From GCA-002722245 sp964230605 (GTDB taxonomy: Bacteria; Bacteroidota; Bacteroidia; Flavobacteriales_C; GCA-002722245), in assembly GCA_964230605.1 (NCBI GenBank), contig CAXRIN010000058.1, positions 1 through 64,000 on the forward strand: a stretch of DNA of 64,000 nt, read 5' to 3'. This document shows, piece after piece, positions 1 to 9,147 of this stretch; position 1 is the first letter of the stretch, and each line of letters opens with the position of its first letter. The notes beneath the pieces were generated by a model that saw only the letters and a list, made by a program, of their open reading frames with translations, was not told the origin of the DNA and ran no database searches. Both the position numbers and the translations under genes were made by a program.

Positions 1-124
1 ATTTGCATGTTAAATATTTGATTTTCATTTGTTTAGAAGTAATAAAAATCGCTATTTTTCTGCAAATCACCATATTTCCTAACAAGTTTTTACCAACATA
101 ATTTACTGAATTTCAAGCTAATAA

Positions 125-301
125 GAATCGAGCTCAGGTGAATTAAAATTTATAGCTGATCATCTTTTAAAAGACTTACTTCATTTACATGAAAACACCA
201 ATGATAGTCTAAAGTATTTCCCATTTTTAATCGCTTGGCTCACAAGCTACGCTAGCTCCAATGAATTCTCGGAAAACTACAAATCAATGTACGTAAAATA
301 G
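125..301 (+). pseudogene. Possible C-terminal coding remnant
   Basis: An open stretch of 58 codons runs from just after a TAA at 122-124 to a TAG at 299-301. It has no ATG except four codons before the stop. The translation has natural protein composition, for example KFIADHLLKDLLHLHENTND followed by a Trp- and Tyr-containing segment, unlike the low-complexity shadow frames nearby. I do not recognise the family. It could be the 3' end of a lost gene, or chance. Confidence 0.3.
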
Positions 302-530
302 CACTTTTGCCTTTGTGTTGGATTCCTAATTTTTCGTGTTCAGACTAGTGATTCGTCACTGTCTTTCAATGTGGCGTGGTAAGTTTTAATCAACAGATAC
401 CGCAACAAGTTCGGCATGACAAAAAGCACCACTTTTCCGCACGCTAAAATTGCATAAAACTTCAACAAACAAAGGTACTTGAAGCTTATTTTTAATTGAA
501 GACTGTCACTAATTAAATTTGGTTAAATTC

Positions 531-565
531 GCCCACAGATATTTGTGGATCACACGGATCTATTT
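531..565 (+). repeat. Left arm of imperfect inverted repeat
   Basis: Begins GCCCACAGAT and ends GGATCTATTT. It matches the reverse complement of 1455-1488 with about five differences and one single-base gap. The two arms flank the 606-1310 gene. The arm also holds an internal CCACA/TGTGG dyad (532-547). Confidence 0.6.
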
Positions 566-605
566 AAAGAAAAATCTGTAGATATTTATAGTTTAGAATT
601 TTGAT

Positions 606-1310
606 ATGAAAGTTATTATTTTTTGTTTCATACTATTTTTTGAAATGCAAGTGAAAGCAAATGATTATGCTTTAAACTTTTCTTATGGAATAAAAGATTA
701 TAACCCTATTTTTTGGCGAAATAATGATCAATTACCTTCTGAATTAGCATATTTTCAACCTCTTTCTGCTTTCGATTTAGGTTTTACATTTGAACATAAT
801 ATATCTGAAAACGTTGGAATCAGATGGTTGCCATGTTTAAGTTATAGTTGGATTAAAGAAAGAGATTTAGTTGATGGTGGTCTAATTTCGTCTTTTGATT
901 CATATTTACCAATTTATCTTACTTCATTTAGAAAAAAATATTTGCCATCCTTCGGTCCATTTTTTGGACTCAATATTTTCTCCAATAAGAATACAAAAGA
1001 TGGAAAGGAGTCTATTCAAGACATAAAACCTTTTCAATTCGGCATGGGTTTCGAGATGATTTTACTCTCAGAAGGAAACCATTTATTACAATTTGGAGGT
1101 AAAGGTGGATTTACAAAAGCTTTTTCAAAGAATAACTTACCTTTTAATAATGCTACAAATCAAAGTGATAAACCTTTTCATATAGTTACTTATACAATAA
1201 GATACTATTACTCATTAAGTGGCAAATATGAATCAAATAATGTTATTAAACTCTGGAAGGAGAGAAGAAAAGACAAAAAGAAAAGACAAAACAAAACATT
1301 GGAACTTTAA
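606..1310 (+). CDS. Outer-membrane beta-barrel-like hypothetical protein
   Basis: A 234-residue protein of unknown function. Residues 1-18 form a Sec signal peptide (MKVIIFCFILFFEMQVKAND), so it is exported. The mature part alternates aromatic and polar residues, with repeated short Gly/Phe-rich strands and a Tyr-rich strand near 200 (IVTYTIRYYYSL), as in small outer-membrane barrels. The tail (from about 215) is strongly basic with many Lys and Arg, which is unusual for a barrel end and might be a periplasmic or surface extension. The gene stands alone and is bracketed by inverted repeats at 531-565 and 1455-1488, which may mean that it arrived or moves as a unit. I do not recognise a named family. 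Confidence 0.6.
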   Translation: MKVIIFCFILFFEMQVKANDYALNFSYGIKDYNPIFWRNNDQLPSELAYFQPLSAFDLGFTFEHNISENVGIRWLPCLSYSWIKERDLVDGGLISSFDSYLPIYLTSFRKKYLPSFGPFFGLNIFSNKNTKDGKESIQDIKPFQFGMGFEMILLSEGNHLLQFGGKGGFTKAFSKNNLPFNNATNQSDKPFHIVTYTIRYYYSLSGKYESNNVIKLWKERRKDKKKRQNKTLEL

Positions 1311-1454
1311 GAATTATTAGAACTATTTGTTTATTTGAAGAGTTTGAAATGGACAGGTTATGAAATTTTATATTGGCTATTACCTTTTATTACAATGCAT
1401 GGCTTTGGATCCTTCGCTATCACTCTGGAAGACGTAAATTATAATTTTTTATCG

Positions 1455-1488
1455 AAATGGATCCATGCGATCCCAAAGATCTGTGGGC
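1455..1488 (-). repeat. Right arm of imperfect inverted repeat
   Basis: Its reverse complement starts GCCCACAGATCTTTGGGATC and aligns with 531-565 almost throughout. It falls in the 281-bp stretch between the 606-1310 gene and the DUF58 gene, where I see no credible coding region. A 60-codon frame here has only a TTG start and no protein-like features. Confidence 0.6.
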
Positions 1489-1569
1489 GTCTTAAAAAGT
1501 CATCTTTTGCATACTAATAAATAGTACTCCTCGTCATTTGATAGTCATCGAAAGTACTTCTGAAATAAT

Positions 1570-1593
1570 GCTAATTACGGGAATTAGCTTTTT
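1570..1593. terminator. Terminator-like hairpin after the DUF58 operon
   Basis: GCTAATT, a five-base loop and AATTAGC, followed by TTTTT on the plus strand. It sits directly beyond the stop codon of the minus-strand DUF58 gene. On that strand the hairpin is followed by a moderately T-rich run, so it may serve both directions. Confidence 0.5.
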
Positions 1594-2959
1594 AAATCAT
1601 TCCTCTAGTTTTTAATTCTAGGTATTTATTGATTGTGTCAACATTTAGCTTTTCAGGAGTAGTTAAAATGGTGTTGATCCCGTATTTCTGAAGTTCGGCG
1701 GCAATTGTTTGTTTTTCTATTACCGCTTTTTGAGCCATTGTTTGAACGTAGATTTCTTCTATGGTTTCAGCCTTTTTATTTGCCTTTTCAACCAAACCAG
1801 TATTCTCAAAAAAGATTACAACTAATAAATGCAATTTTGCGATTTTTCTTAGCATTGGCATCGCTCTTTCCATTGCGTATACGCTTTCGAAATTTGTGTA
1901 TAAAAACAATAAGCTTCGGCCTTTAATATTTTGTCTGACACCGTAATAAAGCATTTCGTAATTGGCATCATTGAAACGCGTTTTTTGACGATATAAATTC
2001 TCTAATAACTTTCTTAATTGACCTCCTAATTTTTCCGATTTTACATGAACTCCCAACTTATCCGAAAAAGTCATTAATCCAACTTTATCATCCTTTCTTA
2101 AAGCGATATTCGAAATTACCAATGCCGAATTAATACTATGATCAAGCAGAGTCATATTGTCAAAAGGCATTTTCATTACTCTACTTTTATCCAAAATAGA
2201 ATAAATAGATTGAGACCTTTCGTCTTGGTATTGATTAACCATGAGTTCGGCCTTCCTACTTGTTGCTTTCCAGTTTATTTTTCGGAAATCATCCCCCTGA
2301 ACATAAGGTTTAATTTGCTCAAACTCTTGCGCATTTCCAATTTGACGTACTTTCTTTACGCCATGGCTCAAATTAGAATTGGTAAATACCTTTAATTCAA
2401 ACTCACGCATTAACCTTACTGAAGGATAAACTTTGGCCGCAAAATCTTGAGAGTATCGCACCCTTCTTTGAGCCATTCGCAGGAAAGTACCCACAAAAAC
2501 GTTTAACGAACCAAACTCATATTCTCCTCTTTTAACTGGTTTTAAGTAGTAATCAATTGTTTCCGCTTGATCTGGACCTAAGGTTAAGAATTTATGAAAA
2601 TTTCTTATTTGAAATTGATAAGGTATTTCATCGATGATTTTTAATCGGACTGGCAAATTATAATGGTTTTTAACCTCAATTTTCACATGGTTATCCTCCC
2701 CTAAATTGAGTTGCTCTTTTACAATTCGTTCAGCTTGAATTTTTGTAGAACTTGAATAAAGAATTAAGATATCAATGAATAAATACCCTAAAACAAAAGC
2801 CAAAAACATTTGAGCAAAAAAGAACAGAGATGGGAAGAGAAAACTCAATACAAATGCCGAAGCTGCTATTGCTAGCAACAGGAAAAACCAGTTGGTTAAA
2901 TATAAATTTGATATGTATTTGTTTGTTTTCAAGTCTGTTGTCCATGGTCCATAGTCCAT
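1592..2959 (-). CDS. DUF58 domain protein of the MoxR cluster
   Basis: A 455-residue membrane-anchored DUF58 protein (von Willebrand A-like fold). Two close hydrophobic segments lie at about residues 22-75. The DUF58 signature follows the beta-rich middle: PYVQGDDFRKINWKATSRK with the conserved GD, R and W-K residues, at about 220. DUF58 proteins are usually partnered with a MoxR ATPase, here encoded nine bases upstream, and are thought to take part in assembling or activating other proteins; the target here is unknown. The start codon is the first ATG of a three-copy heptamer repeat, so residues 1-9 (MDYGPWTTD) are repeat-encoded. Conserved-looking sequence begins at about residue 13. Last gene of its operon. 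Confidence 0.9.
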   Translation of the reverse strand: MDYGPWTTDLKTNKYISNLYLTNWFFLLLAIAASAFVLSFLFPSLFFFAQMFLAFVLGYLFIDILILYSSSTKIQAERIVKEQLNLGEDNHVKIEVKNHYNLPVRLKIIDEIPYQFQIRNFHKFLTLGPDQAETIDYYLKPVKRGEYEFGSLNVFVGTFLRMAQRRVRYSQDFAAKVYPSVRLMREFELKVFTNSNLSHGVKKVRQIGNAQEFEQIKPYVQGDDFRKINWKATSRKAELMVNQYQDERSQSIYSILDKSRVMKMPFDNMTLLDHSINSALVISNIALRKDDKVGLMTFSDKLGVHVKSEKLGGQLRKLLENLYRQKTRFNDANYEMLYYGVRQNIKGRSLLFLYTNFESVYAMERAMPMLRKIAKLHLLVVIFFENTGLVEKANKKAETIEEIYVQTMAQKAVIEKQTIAAELQKYGINTILTTPEKLNVDTINKYLELKTRGMI

Positions 2960-2960
2960 G
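2940..2960 (-). repeat. Three tandem heptamers over the DUF58 start
   Basis: Read on the coding strand, (C/T)ATGGAC occurs three times in a row. Each unit carries an ATG in a different frame, and only the first is in frame with the DUF58 protein. Gain or loss of a unit would change which ATG opens the gene. Confidence 0.75.
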
Positions 2961-2968
2961 GTCTAAAT

Positions 2969-4057
2969 TTATCTAGGCACTTCAATTTTTTGTACGATTT
3001 CAGCAATTACATCCTCAGCGGTAATTCCTTCCATTTCTGTTTCGGGTGTTAAAATAATTCGGTGATTTAAAACAGGCTCGGCAACGTATTGAATATCATC
3101 AGGGGTAACAAAATCACGACCTCTAACGGCTGCGGCTGTTTTAGCTGCTTTTAAAATTGATAACGACGCTCTTGGTGAAGCACCTAAATACAATCTGGCG
3201 TGATTCCTAGTTTCTCCAACAATCTTTGCAATGTATTCAATCAACTGATCTTCAATTTTCACCTCCTCAATTAAACCTTGGAATTCTTCAATATCGGCAG
3301 CAGTTAGCACAGGATTAATATCATCAAAAGACACCTCTCGAATACTATTTTTAAAACGTTGTAAAATTTGTACTTCATCAGCTAACGAAGGATACTCTAA
3401 TTTGATTCTGAATAAAAATCTATCCAACTGTGCCTCAGGCAGCCTGTAAGTCCCTTCTTGCTCAATTGGGTTTTGAGTAGCCATGATAAAAAATGGTGGA
3501 TCCATTTTAAAGGTTTGACCATCATTGGTTACTTGACGCTCTTCCATTACCTCAAACAAAGCAGCCTGAGTTTTAGCTGGAGCTCTGTTAATTTCATCTA
3601 TCAAAACAATGTTGGAAAAAATAGGTCCTTTTTTGTAAGTAAATTCAGATGTTTTGACATTAAAAACAGATGTCCCCAACACATCAGAAGGCATTAAATC
3701 CGGCGTGAATTGAATTCTTGAGTAATCAACCGATAATGTCTTTGCAGTAACCTTCGAAGTCATAGTTTTTGCAATTCCAGGAACACCTTCTAACAAAACG
3801 TGACCTCGAGAAAAAATGGCTAATAAGATTTGATCAATTAATTGATTCTGACCAATAATCATTTTCCTCGCTTCGGTTTTTACAGCCTCAATCTTTTCTT
3901 GAAACTTCTTTAATTTCAAGCGCGATTCTGGTATAAACTCAGTTGGCACTTCAACCGTTAGCACTGGTGTATCTGTCTCATCTGTTGGAACATCATCACC
4001 TATGTAAGGGTTTAAATTCTCTTGATTTTCCGCTTCTATATTTTCGTTATTCTCCAT
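2969..4057 (-). CDS. MoxR-family AAA+ ATPase
   Basis: A 362-residue cytoplasmic AAA+ ATPase of the MoxR group. The Walker A motif reads GVPGIAKT at about residue 92, Walker B LIDEINRAPAK at about 152, and sensor 1 includes ATQNPIEQEGTYRLPEAQLD at about 193. An acidic, low-complexity N-terminal 50 residues precedes the AAA+ core, and the C-terminal lid helices contain GASPRASL. MoxR ATPases act as chaperone-like factors with DUF58/VWA partners. It lies three bases from the DUF4350 gene and nine from the DUF58 gene, so the three are surely cotranscribed. Assignment is secure; the client is unknown. Confidence 0.95.
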   Translation of the reverse strand: MENNENIEAENQENLNPYIGDDVPTDETDTPVLTVEVPTEFIPESRLKLKKFQEKIEAVKTEARKMIIGQNQLIDQILLAIFSRGHVLLEGVPGIAKTMTSKVTAKTLSVDYSRIQFTPDLMPSDVLGTSVFNVKTSEFTYKKGPIFSNIVLIDEINRAPAKTQAALFEVMEERQVTNDGQTFKMDPPFFIMATQNPIEQEGTYRLPEAQLDRFLFRIKLEYPSLADEVQILQRFKNSIREVSFDDINPVLTAADIEEFQGLIEEVKIEDQLIEYIAKIVGETRNHARLYLGASPRASLSILKAAKTAAAVRGRDFVTPDDIQYVAEPVLNHRIILTPETEMEGITAEDVIAEIVQKIEVPR

Positions 4058-4059
4058 AA

Positions 4060-5373
4060 TTACTTGGCTTTTTTATAAAAATCATTCAGCTTTTTATATA
4101 GGTTAATAAGGTATTCATCCGACACAGCTGTTATGTTGGATCCTCCTTTGAATAAGTTTAATAAATGTGTAATTTCTTTTTGGTCTACTCCAGATTTACG
4201 GGCTATTCTTCTTGCATAAGATTCGTCATCAGAATAAGCGATGTAATACTTGGCTTTCATCTTGTTTTTAAAGATGGTTTCCATATGCACAATAAGCTTG
4301 TTGTGCTGGTTTTGACTAAGATATAATCTGGCAATTGTTTCCGTAAATTCAAGCGATGAGTTATCATTTGATTGCATAGTTGGAATAATTTTTTGCTCTC
4401 GCTTTCCTTTAAAAATCACGAATAATACAATTGCCGCAAGAATTAAGAAATAAGCCCATCGCAACGAAGTTTGAGTAAGTAAAAACTTCAAAGAATCAAA
4501 TCCATCCAATCCTCTTCCATTACTGGAATAACTATTATCATTTGAATAATCAATTTCCATTAAACCATCATCATAAGCATACTGGGTATAATTATCGAAA
4601 AGAATAGTTGAATTTGGGAAATACGATAAAGCAATTTCAGCATATTCCTTTCCTGCATCGGAACTTAAAAATTTGTTGGAAAAAGCTTGAGGGACTGTGT
4701 GAATCAAAATAGTTCCTGAACCATATTCGAACTTCATAAAACACGGCCGGTAAAAAATTGAACCAATTAAAGATCCATTGTATTTATAATCTAAACCGTA
4801 ATTCAAATGTCTCCATCTTCTTGTTTTAGCTTTATCCTTTTCAATATTTTCTAATCGATACTCATTTCCAAAATCACTATGCTCAAATGAGAGTGTAATT
4901 GCTGTATCCTCTTTATGACTGAAATAATTATAGTTGTTATAATTATAAAACAGCTCTTCCAATAATTTAACGGGTAAATGTTCGGCCGCTACAAACATGT
5001 TGTTTCCTTCGCTCACAAATTGCAGTAAATCACCCACCTCTTCATTATACAAATTGAGGGATTTACCAATGAACATATAAGTGATTTGAGGCGCTTGAAT
5101 TTGAATTTCCGAACTATCAAAATATTCTTGAACAGAAACATCAATATCCTTTAATTCATGACCTTTTAAACCAGTTGCTAAAGCTTCGTGTAACAAATAA
5201 GTTCCGTAAGGATGTCGACTTTTTGAGTCGTAGTTCTTTTCCCAATTAATAGACTCTACTATTCTCTTTTCTAAATCTTCATCAACTCCATCATCTCCAC
5301 CAAAAAAATATACCACAGCCCCTAGTCCGAAAACCAGTACCGCCATTATGATATATTTAATTGAGTTGTTCAT
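4060..5373 (-). CDS. DUF4350 domain membrane protein
   Basis: 437 residues. An N-terminal transmembrane helix (about 7-26) is followed by a long extracytoplasmic region and a second helix at about 309-328, then a cytoplasmic tail of about 110 residues. The first half matches DUF4350 as found beside MoxR/DUF58 genes (HPYGTYLLHEAL near residue 55, then a region resembling the GATase-like fold of this family, with VAAEHL near 130). Function is unknown; by gene order it is a membrane component of the same complex as the SpoIIM-like and DUF4129 proteins. It starts nine bases after the DUF4129 stop. Confidence 0.8.
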   Translation of the reverse strand: MNNSIKYIIMAVLVFGLGAVVYFFGGDDGVDEDLEKRIVESINWEKNYDSKSRHPYGTYLLHEALATGLKGHELKDIDVSVQEYFDSSEIQIQAPQITYMFIGKSLNLYNEEVGDLLQFVSEGNNMFVAAEHLPVKLLEELFYNYNNYNYFSHKEDTAITLSFEHSDFGNEYRLENIEKDKAKTRRWRHLNYGLDYKYNGSLIGSIFYRPCFMKFEYGSGTILIHTVPQAFSNKFLSSDAGKEYAEIALSYFPNSTILFDNYTQYAYDDGLMEIDYSNDNSYSSNGRGLDGFDSLKFLLTQTSLRWAYFLILAAIVLFVIFKGKREQKIIPTMQSNDNSSLEFTETIARLYLSQNQHNKLIVHMETIFKNKMKAKYYIAYSDDESYARRIARKSGVDQKEITHLLNLFKGGSNITAVSDEYLINLYKKLNDFYKKAK

Positions 5374-5382
5374 TTAAGTAGA

Positions 5383-6378
5383 CTAGATTTTGTTGATTAG
5401 ATTTTTGAAGTGGTTTTCAATAACATTAAAGTCTGCTTCTTTCAATTCGTATTTACCGTACCAAATGAATTCGTAATTTTTTACAGCCGACTCAAAATCT
5501 TTGTGGAATGGTTTTCCCTCAGTTTCTAATAAGTAATTGTAATTGGTTTTTCGTTTTTTCCATTGGATATATCCTTTATCCGAAAGCTCCTTAATTACCC
5601 AAACAAAATAAAGTCGAGTTGCACTTCTATAATCTTTCTCATCCTTAGCTGCATTAATTTTAATTTCTAATTCCGATAATTGAACAGCTTCAGGATTCAT
5701 TTCCTGATCGTAGAATATTTTGGCAGAATTACCTTCAACTGGCGCATTCAAAAACAAGAAATAAACTGCTGCGCCCAAAACACCTGCGATAATAATAATG
5801 AGTAAAAACTTAAAGAACCCATCCCCCGAATTGTTTGAGGAATTCTTTGTTTTTTCTTTTTCCTCTTCTTCTGGTCTCTCCTTTTCCTTTTGTCTTTTCA
5901 GTTTTTCCTTATCAATATCTCTTCTTCTATTTTCTCCTCTCTCCCTAGCTGCTCTTCTGTGAAACGCTTTGCGCTTTTTATATTCTCTGGCATCCGGTTG
6001 AACACCATCCCCAATATTTCGCTCACCACTTCCACGGTGATTCTCTATGTACGTCCCTGTTCCTGATACCGTGTCAAAATGATAAATCACATAATCATCT
6101 CCTTGCTCAACACCATATCCAACACCAAATTGAGAACTATCCGCCTGCAGACGTTTCTGCTCCATTTCCTCAATCAAATCAACATCTTCTTTTAGTTTTT
6201 GATAGGTTTCGGAGTCAAACTCTTTCTTTTCAATTTCCTCTTCAACAACCTCCACATCTTCTAATTCATGGGAAAATTCTTCAATAGCTTCATCTATATT
6301 AATAGTGGATTGAGCCCTTGAGCTAATGCCAAAAACTAAACAAATGATGATTATTGTATGTTTAATAATCTCCTTCAT
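5383..6378 (-). CDS. DUF4129 domain protein
   Basis: 331 residues with an N-terminal signal or anchor (about 5-22), a Glu/Lys-rich charged stretch likely to be coiled coil or disordered (30-185), a transmembrane helix at about 189-210 (FLLIIIIAGVLGAAVYFLFL) and a C-terminal domain from about 235 with the DUF4129 pattern (ATRLYFVWVIKELSDKG, then KTNYNYLLE and FIWYGKYEL). Function is unknown, but the family travels with MoxR, DUF58 and SpoIIM-like genes. Its start lies 17 bases inside the SpoIIM-like gene, which implies translational coupling. Confidence 0.85.
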   Translation of the reverse strand: MKEIIKHTIIIICLVFGISSRAQSTINIDEAIEEFSHELEDVEVVEEEIEKKEFDSETYQKLKEDVDLIEEMEQKRLQADSSQFGVGYGVEQGDDYVIYHFDTVSGTGTYIENHRGSGERNIGDGVQPDAREYKKRKAFHRRAARERGENRRRDIDKEKLKRQKEKERPEEEEKEKTKNSSNNSGDGFFKFLLIIIIAGVLGAAVYFLFLNAPVEGNSAKIFYDQEMNPEAVQLSELEIKINAAKDEKDYRSATRLYFVWVIKELSDKGYIQWKKRKTNYNYLLETEGKPFHKDFESAVKNYEFIWYGKYELKEADFNVIENHFKNLINKI

Positions 6379-8254
6379 CTAATTGCTCAAATAAGCTATG
6401 TTTGTTTCCAAAATCTTTTAATCTATTATACAAAGTGAGTGCTTGAATTCTTTCTCTAACAGAATGAAATTGAATAACTAAGCCAATAATTCCGAAGAAG
6501 ATAATCATTGAAAAAATGAAATAATACAACACGAAATTAATTGAGTTGGCAATTGGTGCTAAATCGTCTGTAAATGGATCAACATGTTCCAATATGAACT
6601 CGATAACAAAATCAAACAACCCTAATCCTTTTGATCCGAATAGGAAATACATTGTAACAAAAAGAATAAGAGGAATTACTAGTTGTAAAAGATAAAAGGC
6701 AATTGAACCAAACCATGATTTGAATATCAATTTCGAACCTCCTTTAAACAATTCACCATATTTTCCTTGATCATAAAAACCTAAATAAGTGAAGAGGTAA
6801 GTGAACGGAATAAAAACAATCCACACAAAAATCCATATTGGATGCCACGCGAAATAAATTCCAGATGCTATTAATAACAATGGCCAAGTCTTTAATATGC
6901 CTTTAATAGCATAACCATAGAAGTTAAAAATCTTGAAATCCTTTTCATTTCTGTAACAATATAAGGCATAGTAAACAGTAATAAAAAGGGAATAAACTAG
7001 ACCAATAAAGAATCCAAAATTGACCAAATTCTCTTCATCTGGATAAAGAAATTCACCTATACTGATCCACCAAAATAGCTCTTCATCAAAATCCGTAACA
7101 TAAAAAAAGTGATAACCTACCACTGAAATCAAAATGGGAAATGATAGTAAAAGCCAACCTTTGAATACTTTCCCAAAAATTTGGCGAAATAAATTCAAAG
7201 TGTCATTAAACATCTCACCCACTTCTCTTACCTTTTCCAATTGAAGTCTCTTAAAATCAACATGCGGAATATCATCATGGAAGATGAATTTACCCGTGGA
7301 AATTTTAGTTCTAAACAAGTAAATTGGGTAGGCAACAAAGTAAAAACCTATGAAAGCCAATGAGCCTAAAACCAGCAAGTATTTCAAAAACATTGGCATA
7401 TCGGTATATCGTGTGATACTTCCCTCAATAAAACCTGAAATAATCAAGATAAAAATGCAACTCAGGGCAATTTTAAAACTTCGTTTTGCTGAAATTCTTA
7501 GCGATTGTAGGCGGGTATAAGTTCCAGGAAACAATAATCCTCCGCCTAGCACTAATCCGGCACCACCAGCAATTATAATACTGGATATTTCCAAAACTCC
7601 ATGAATCCAAATTACCCACATGGATTCTTCCAAAACACCTTTGTGATAAAGATAATAATGGAACGTTCCTAGCATAATCCCATTTTTAATCATGATAATT
7701 ATGGATGGAATACCGCCCAAAACTCCAGATGTATAGGTCATTGCCGAAATTTGGGTATTATGCCTTGTTAGCATAAAAGATGACCAAGCTGAATTTTCAC
7801 CTTGATGATAAACAGCCATCGGATCGCCATTTTTAATATTTTCATCGGTCATTTGAATATATCTCGGACCCATGATTTGAGTAGCATAATCAATATCATT
7901 TGCCGTAGACACTATTCCAACCATCAACGCACCAAAGAAAATTCCCAAAGCCAATAACATCGCTCGCCAACTTCTCGCCATTTCCATTGGTAAACCATGA
8001 GTCCAAAATTTCACGAATTTTGAAATTCTAACTTTTTTGTTTTTGTTAACCTTTAAAAAGACCAACTGAGAAAGATAATTAAGATATACTCTTACGGAAC
8101 GCTTGGAATAAAAAGTACGAGAATAACTTAAATCATCGGTAATTTCCACAAACAACTTGGTGAGCTCATCAGGGTTTACATTATCCCTTTTTTGCATCTC
8201 CTCGAACTTTTTCCAGCTCTCCTTTTTCTGACGTATAAATGTGGTTTCCCTCAA
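6362..8254 (-). CDS. SpoIIM-like (stage II sporulation M) membrane protein
   Basis: 630 residues with a cytoplasmic N-terminal region (LTKLFVEITDDLSYSRTFY, about 30-48) typical of non-sporulating SpoIIM homologues, then about ten transmembrane helices. The name comes from the domain; no sporulation role is expected. Glycine-rich loops near 195-240 (GGAGLVLGGGLLFPGTYTR) are conserved in the family. The start is a TTG at 8252-8254: the next residues, MRETTFIRQKKESW, are where homologues begin and no ATG is near. First gene of the minus-strand operon, 86 bp from the divergent RDD gene. Confidence 0.88.
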   Translation of the reverse strand: MRETTFIRQKKESWKKFEEMQKRDNVNPDELTKLFVEITDDLSYSRTFYSKRSVRVYLNYLSQLVFLKVNKNKKVRISKFVKFWTHGLPMEMARSWRAMLLALGIFFGALMVGIVSTANDIDYATQIMGPRYIQMTDENIKNGDPMAVYHQGENSAWSSFMLTRHNTQISAMTYTSGVLGGIPSIIIMIKNGIMLGTFHYYLYHKGVLEESMWVIWIHGVLEISSIIIAGGAGLVLGGGLLFPGTYTRLQSLRISAKRSFKIALSCIFILIISGFIEGSITRYTDMPMFLKYLLVLGSLAFIGFYFVAYPIYLFRTKISTGKFIFHDDIPHVDFKRLQLEKVREVGEMFNDTLNLFRQIFGKVFKGWLLLSFPILISVVGYHFFYVTDFDEELFWWISIGEFLYPDEENLVNFGFFIGLVYSLFITVYYALYCYRNEKDFKIFNFYGYAIKGILKTWPLLLIASGIYFAWHPIWIFVWIVFIPFTYLFTYLGFYDQGKYGELFKGGSKLIFKSWFGSIAFYLLQLVIPLILFVTMYFLFGSKGLGLFDFVIEFILEHVDPFTDDLAPIANSINFVLYYFIFSMIIFFGIIGLVIQFHSVRERIQALTLYNRLKDFGNKHSLFEQLDEGDY

Positions 8255-8340
8255 CTCGGTAGTATTCAGGAATAAAATTGCTGTTTATACTTCTTATTCC
8301 AAAATAATTTGTACAATTTCTTCCTATATTGGTCAAGTAA

Positions 8341-9087
8341 ATGAGAACTATAAGCATAAATACAACCCAAAATGTAGCCATCGATTACGAATTGGCTGGT
8401 TTAATGGAGCGTATTTTAGCTTTTGTAATTGATACGGTTTTACTTATTGTTTTTTTAACTTTAATGACTTGGTTAATAAGTATTACATCCCTTTTTAATC
8501 AAGGTGAAGGAAATATTTTCACGTTCATTATCATTGTTTTTATAGTCACTCCTGTTTTTTTTGGATATCATTTATTTTGCGAAGCATTTTGGAACGGGCA
8601 ATCTATTGGTAAAAAAGCGCTAGGAATTAAGGTTGTTAAGTGCAACGGACAACAAATGGACATGGGTGATTATGGAAAGCGTTGGATGTTCCGATTAATC
8701 GACATATTATTCTCTGCCGGAAGTGTTGCAATGTTAACTATCATGAGTAATGATTATAACCAACGTTTAGGTGATATTGTTGGTGATACTTGTGTTATTA
8801 AAACCCGACCAAGGAATCAAATGACGATTAAGGATGTCTTAAAAATTAAAACCCAAGATAATTATGAGCCAAAATACGAAGGTGTTGTAAGATTCACAGA
8901 AGAAGATATGCTTTTGCTAAAAAATACACTTGATCGTGCTCAGTCTAATCCAAACCAACATTACAAGAAATTGTTAGCAGAATTGACACAAAAAATCTGC
9001 TCCGAACTTGATATAAAAGAGGTTCCTCAAAAAAGAACGCAATTCCTTAAAACAGTCCTAAACGATTATATCGTTTTAACCAGATAA
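8341..9087 (+). CDS. RDD family membrane protein
   Basis: 248 residues. The RDD domain occupies about 15-150 with hydrophobic segments at about 25-50, 57-80 and 115-132 and the family Arg and Asp residues (LMERILAFVIDTVLL near 21; RLIDILFSAGS; QRLGDIVGDTCVI). The cytoplasmic C-terminal 90 residues are charged. RDD proteins of this type are commonly divergent from SpoIIM/DUF4129/DUF4350/MoxR/DUF58 genes in Bacteroidota, as here, so it is likely a membrane partner of that complex. Transport activity has been shown for some unrelated RDD proteins and cannot be assumed. Confidence 0.88.
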   Translation: MRTISINTTQNVAIDYELAGLMERILAFVIDTVLLIVFLTLMTWLISITSLFNQGEGNIFTFIIIVFIVTPVFFGYHLFCEAFWNGQSIGKKALGIKVVKCNGQQMDMGDYGKRWMFRLIDILFSAGSVAMLTIMSNDYNQRLGDIVGDTCVIKTRPRNQMTIKDVLKIKTQDNYEPKYEGVVRFTEEDMLLLKNTLDRAQSNPNQHYKKLLAELTQKICSELDIKEVPQKRTQFLKTVLNDYIVLTR

Positions 9088-9147
9088 TCAATAAAGGCTT
9101 TTTAGTTCTTCTCGGCTATTTAAGTATCTTTATGCAAAACATCAAGC

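Larger units (their letters stand above)
1..605. other. Gene-poor left edge
   Basis: No intact gene is visible. The stretch holds a coding-like fragment (125-301), a small hairpin with stem AGTGA/TCACT and loop TTCG (347-360), and one arm of an inverted repeat (531-565). The rest is AT-rich with stops in all frames. It may be decayed DNA beside the outer-membrane-like gene that follows. Confidence 0.5.

Noticed and set aside
1335..1517. 60-codon frame after the outer-membrane-like gene
   Set aside because: TTG start only, overlaps the right inverted-repeat arm, and composition is not protein-like.
6362..8254. Sporulation function for the SpoIIM-like gene
   Set aside because: The name is a domain label; the gene set is common in non-sporulating Bacteroidota.
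8301..8311. AATAATTTG as a promoter of the RDD gene
   Set aside because: The TA and TTTG blocks are not in the required spacing.
9125..9132. TATCTTTA as a promoter of the 9148 gene
   Set aside because: Last base does not fit TAnnTTTG and no TTG lies at a suitable distance.
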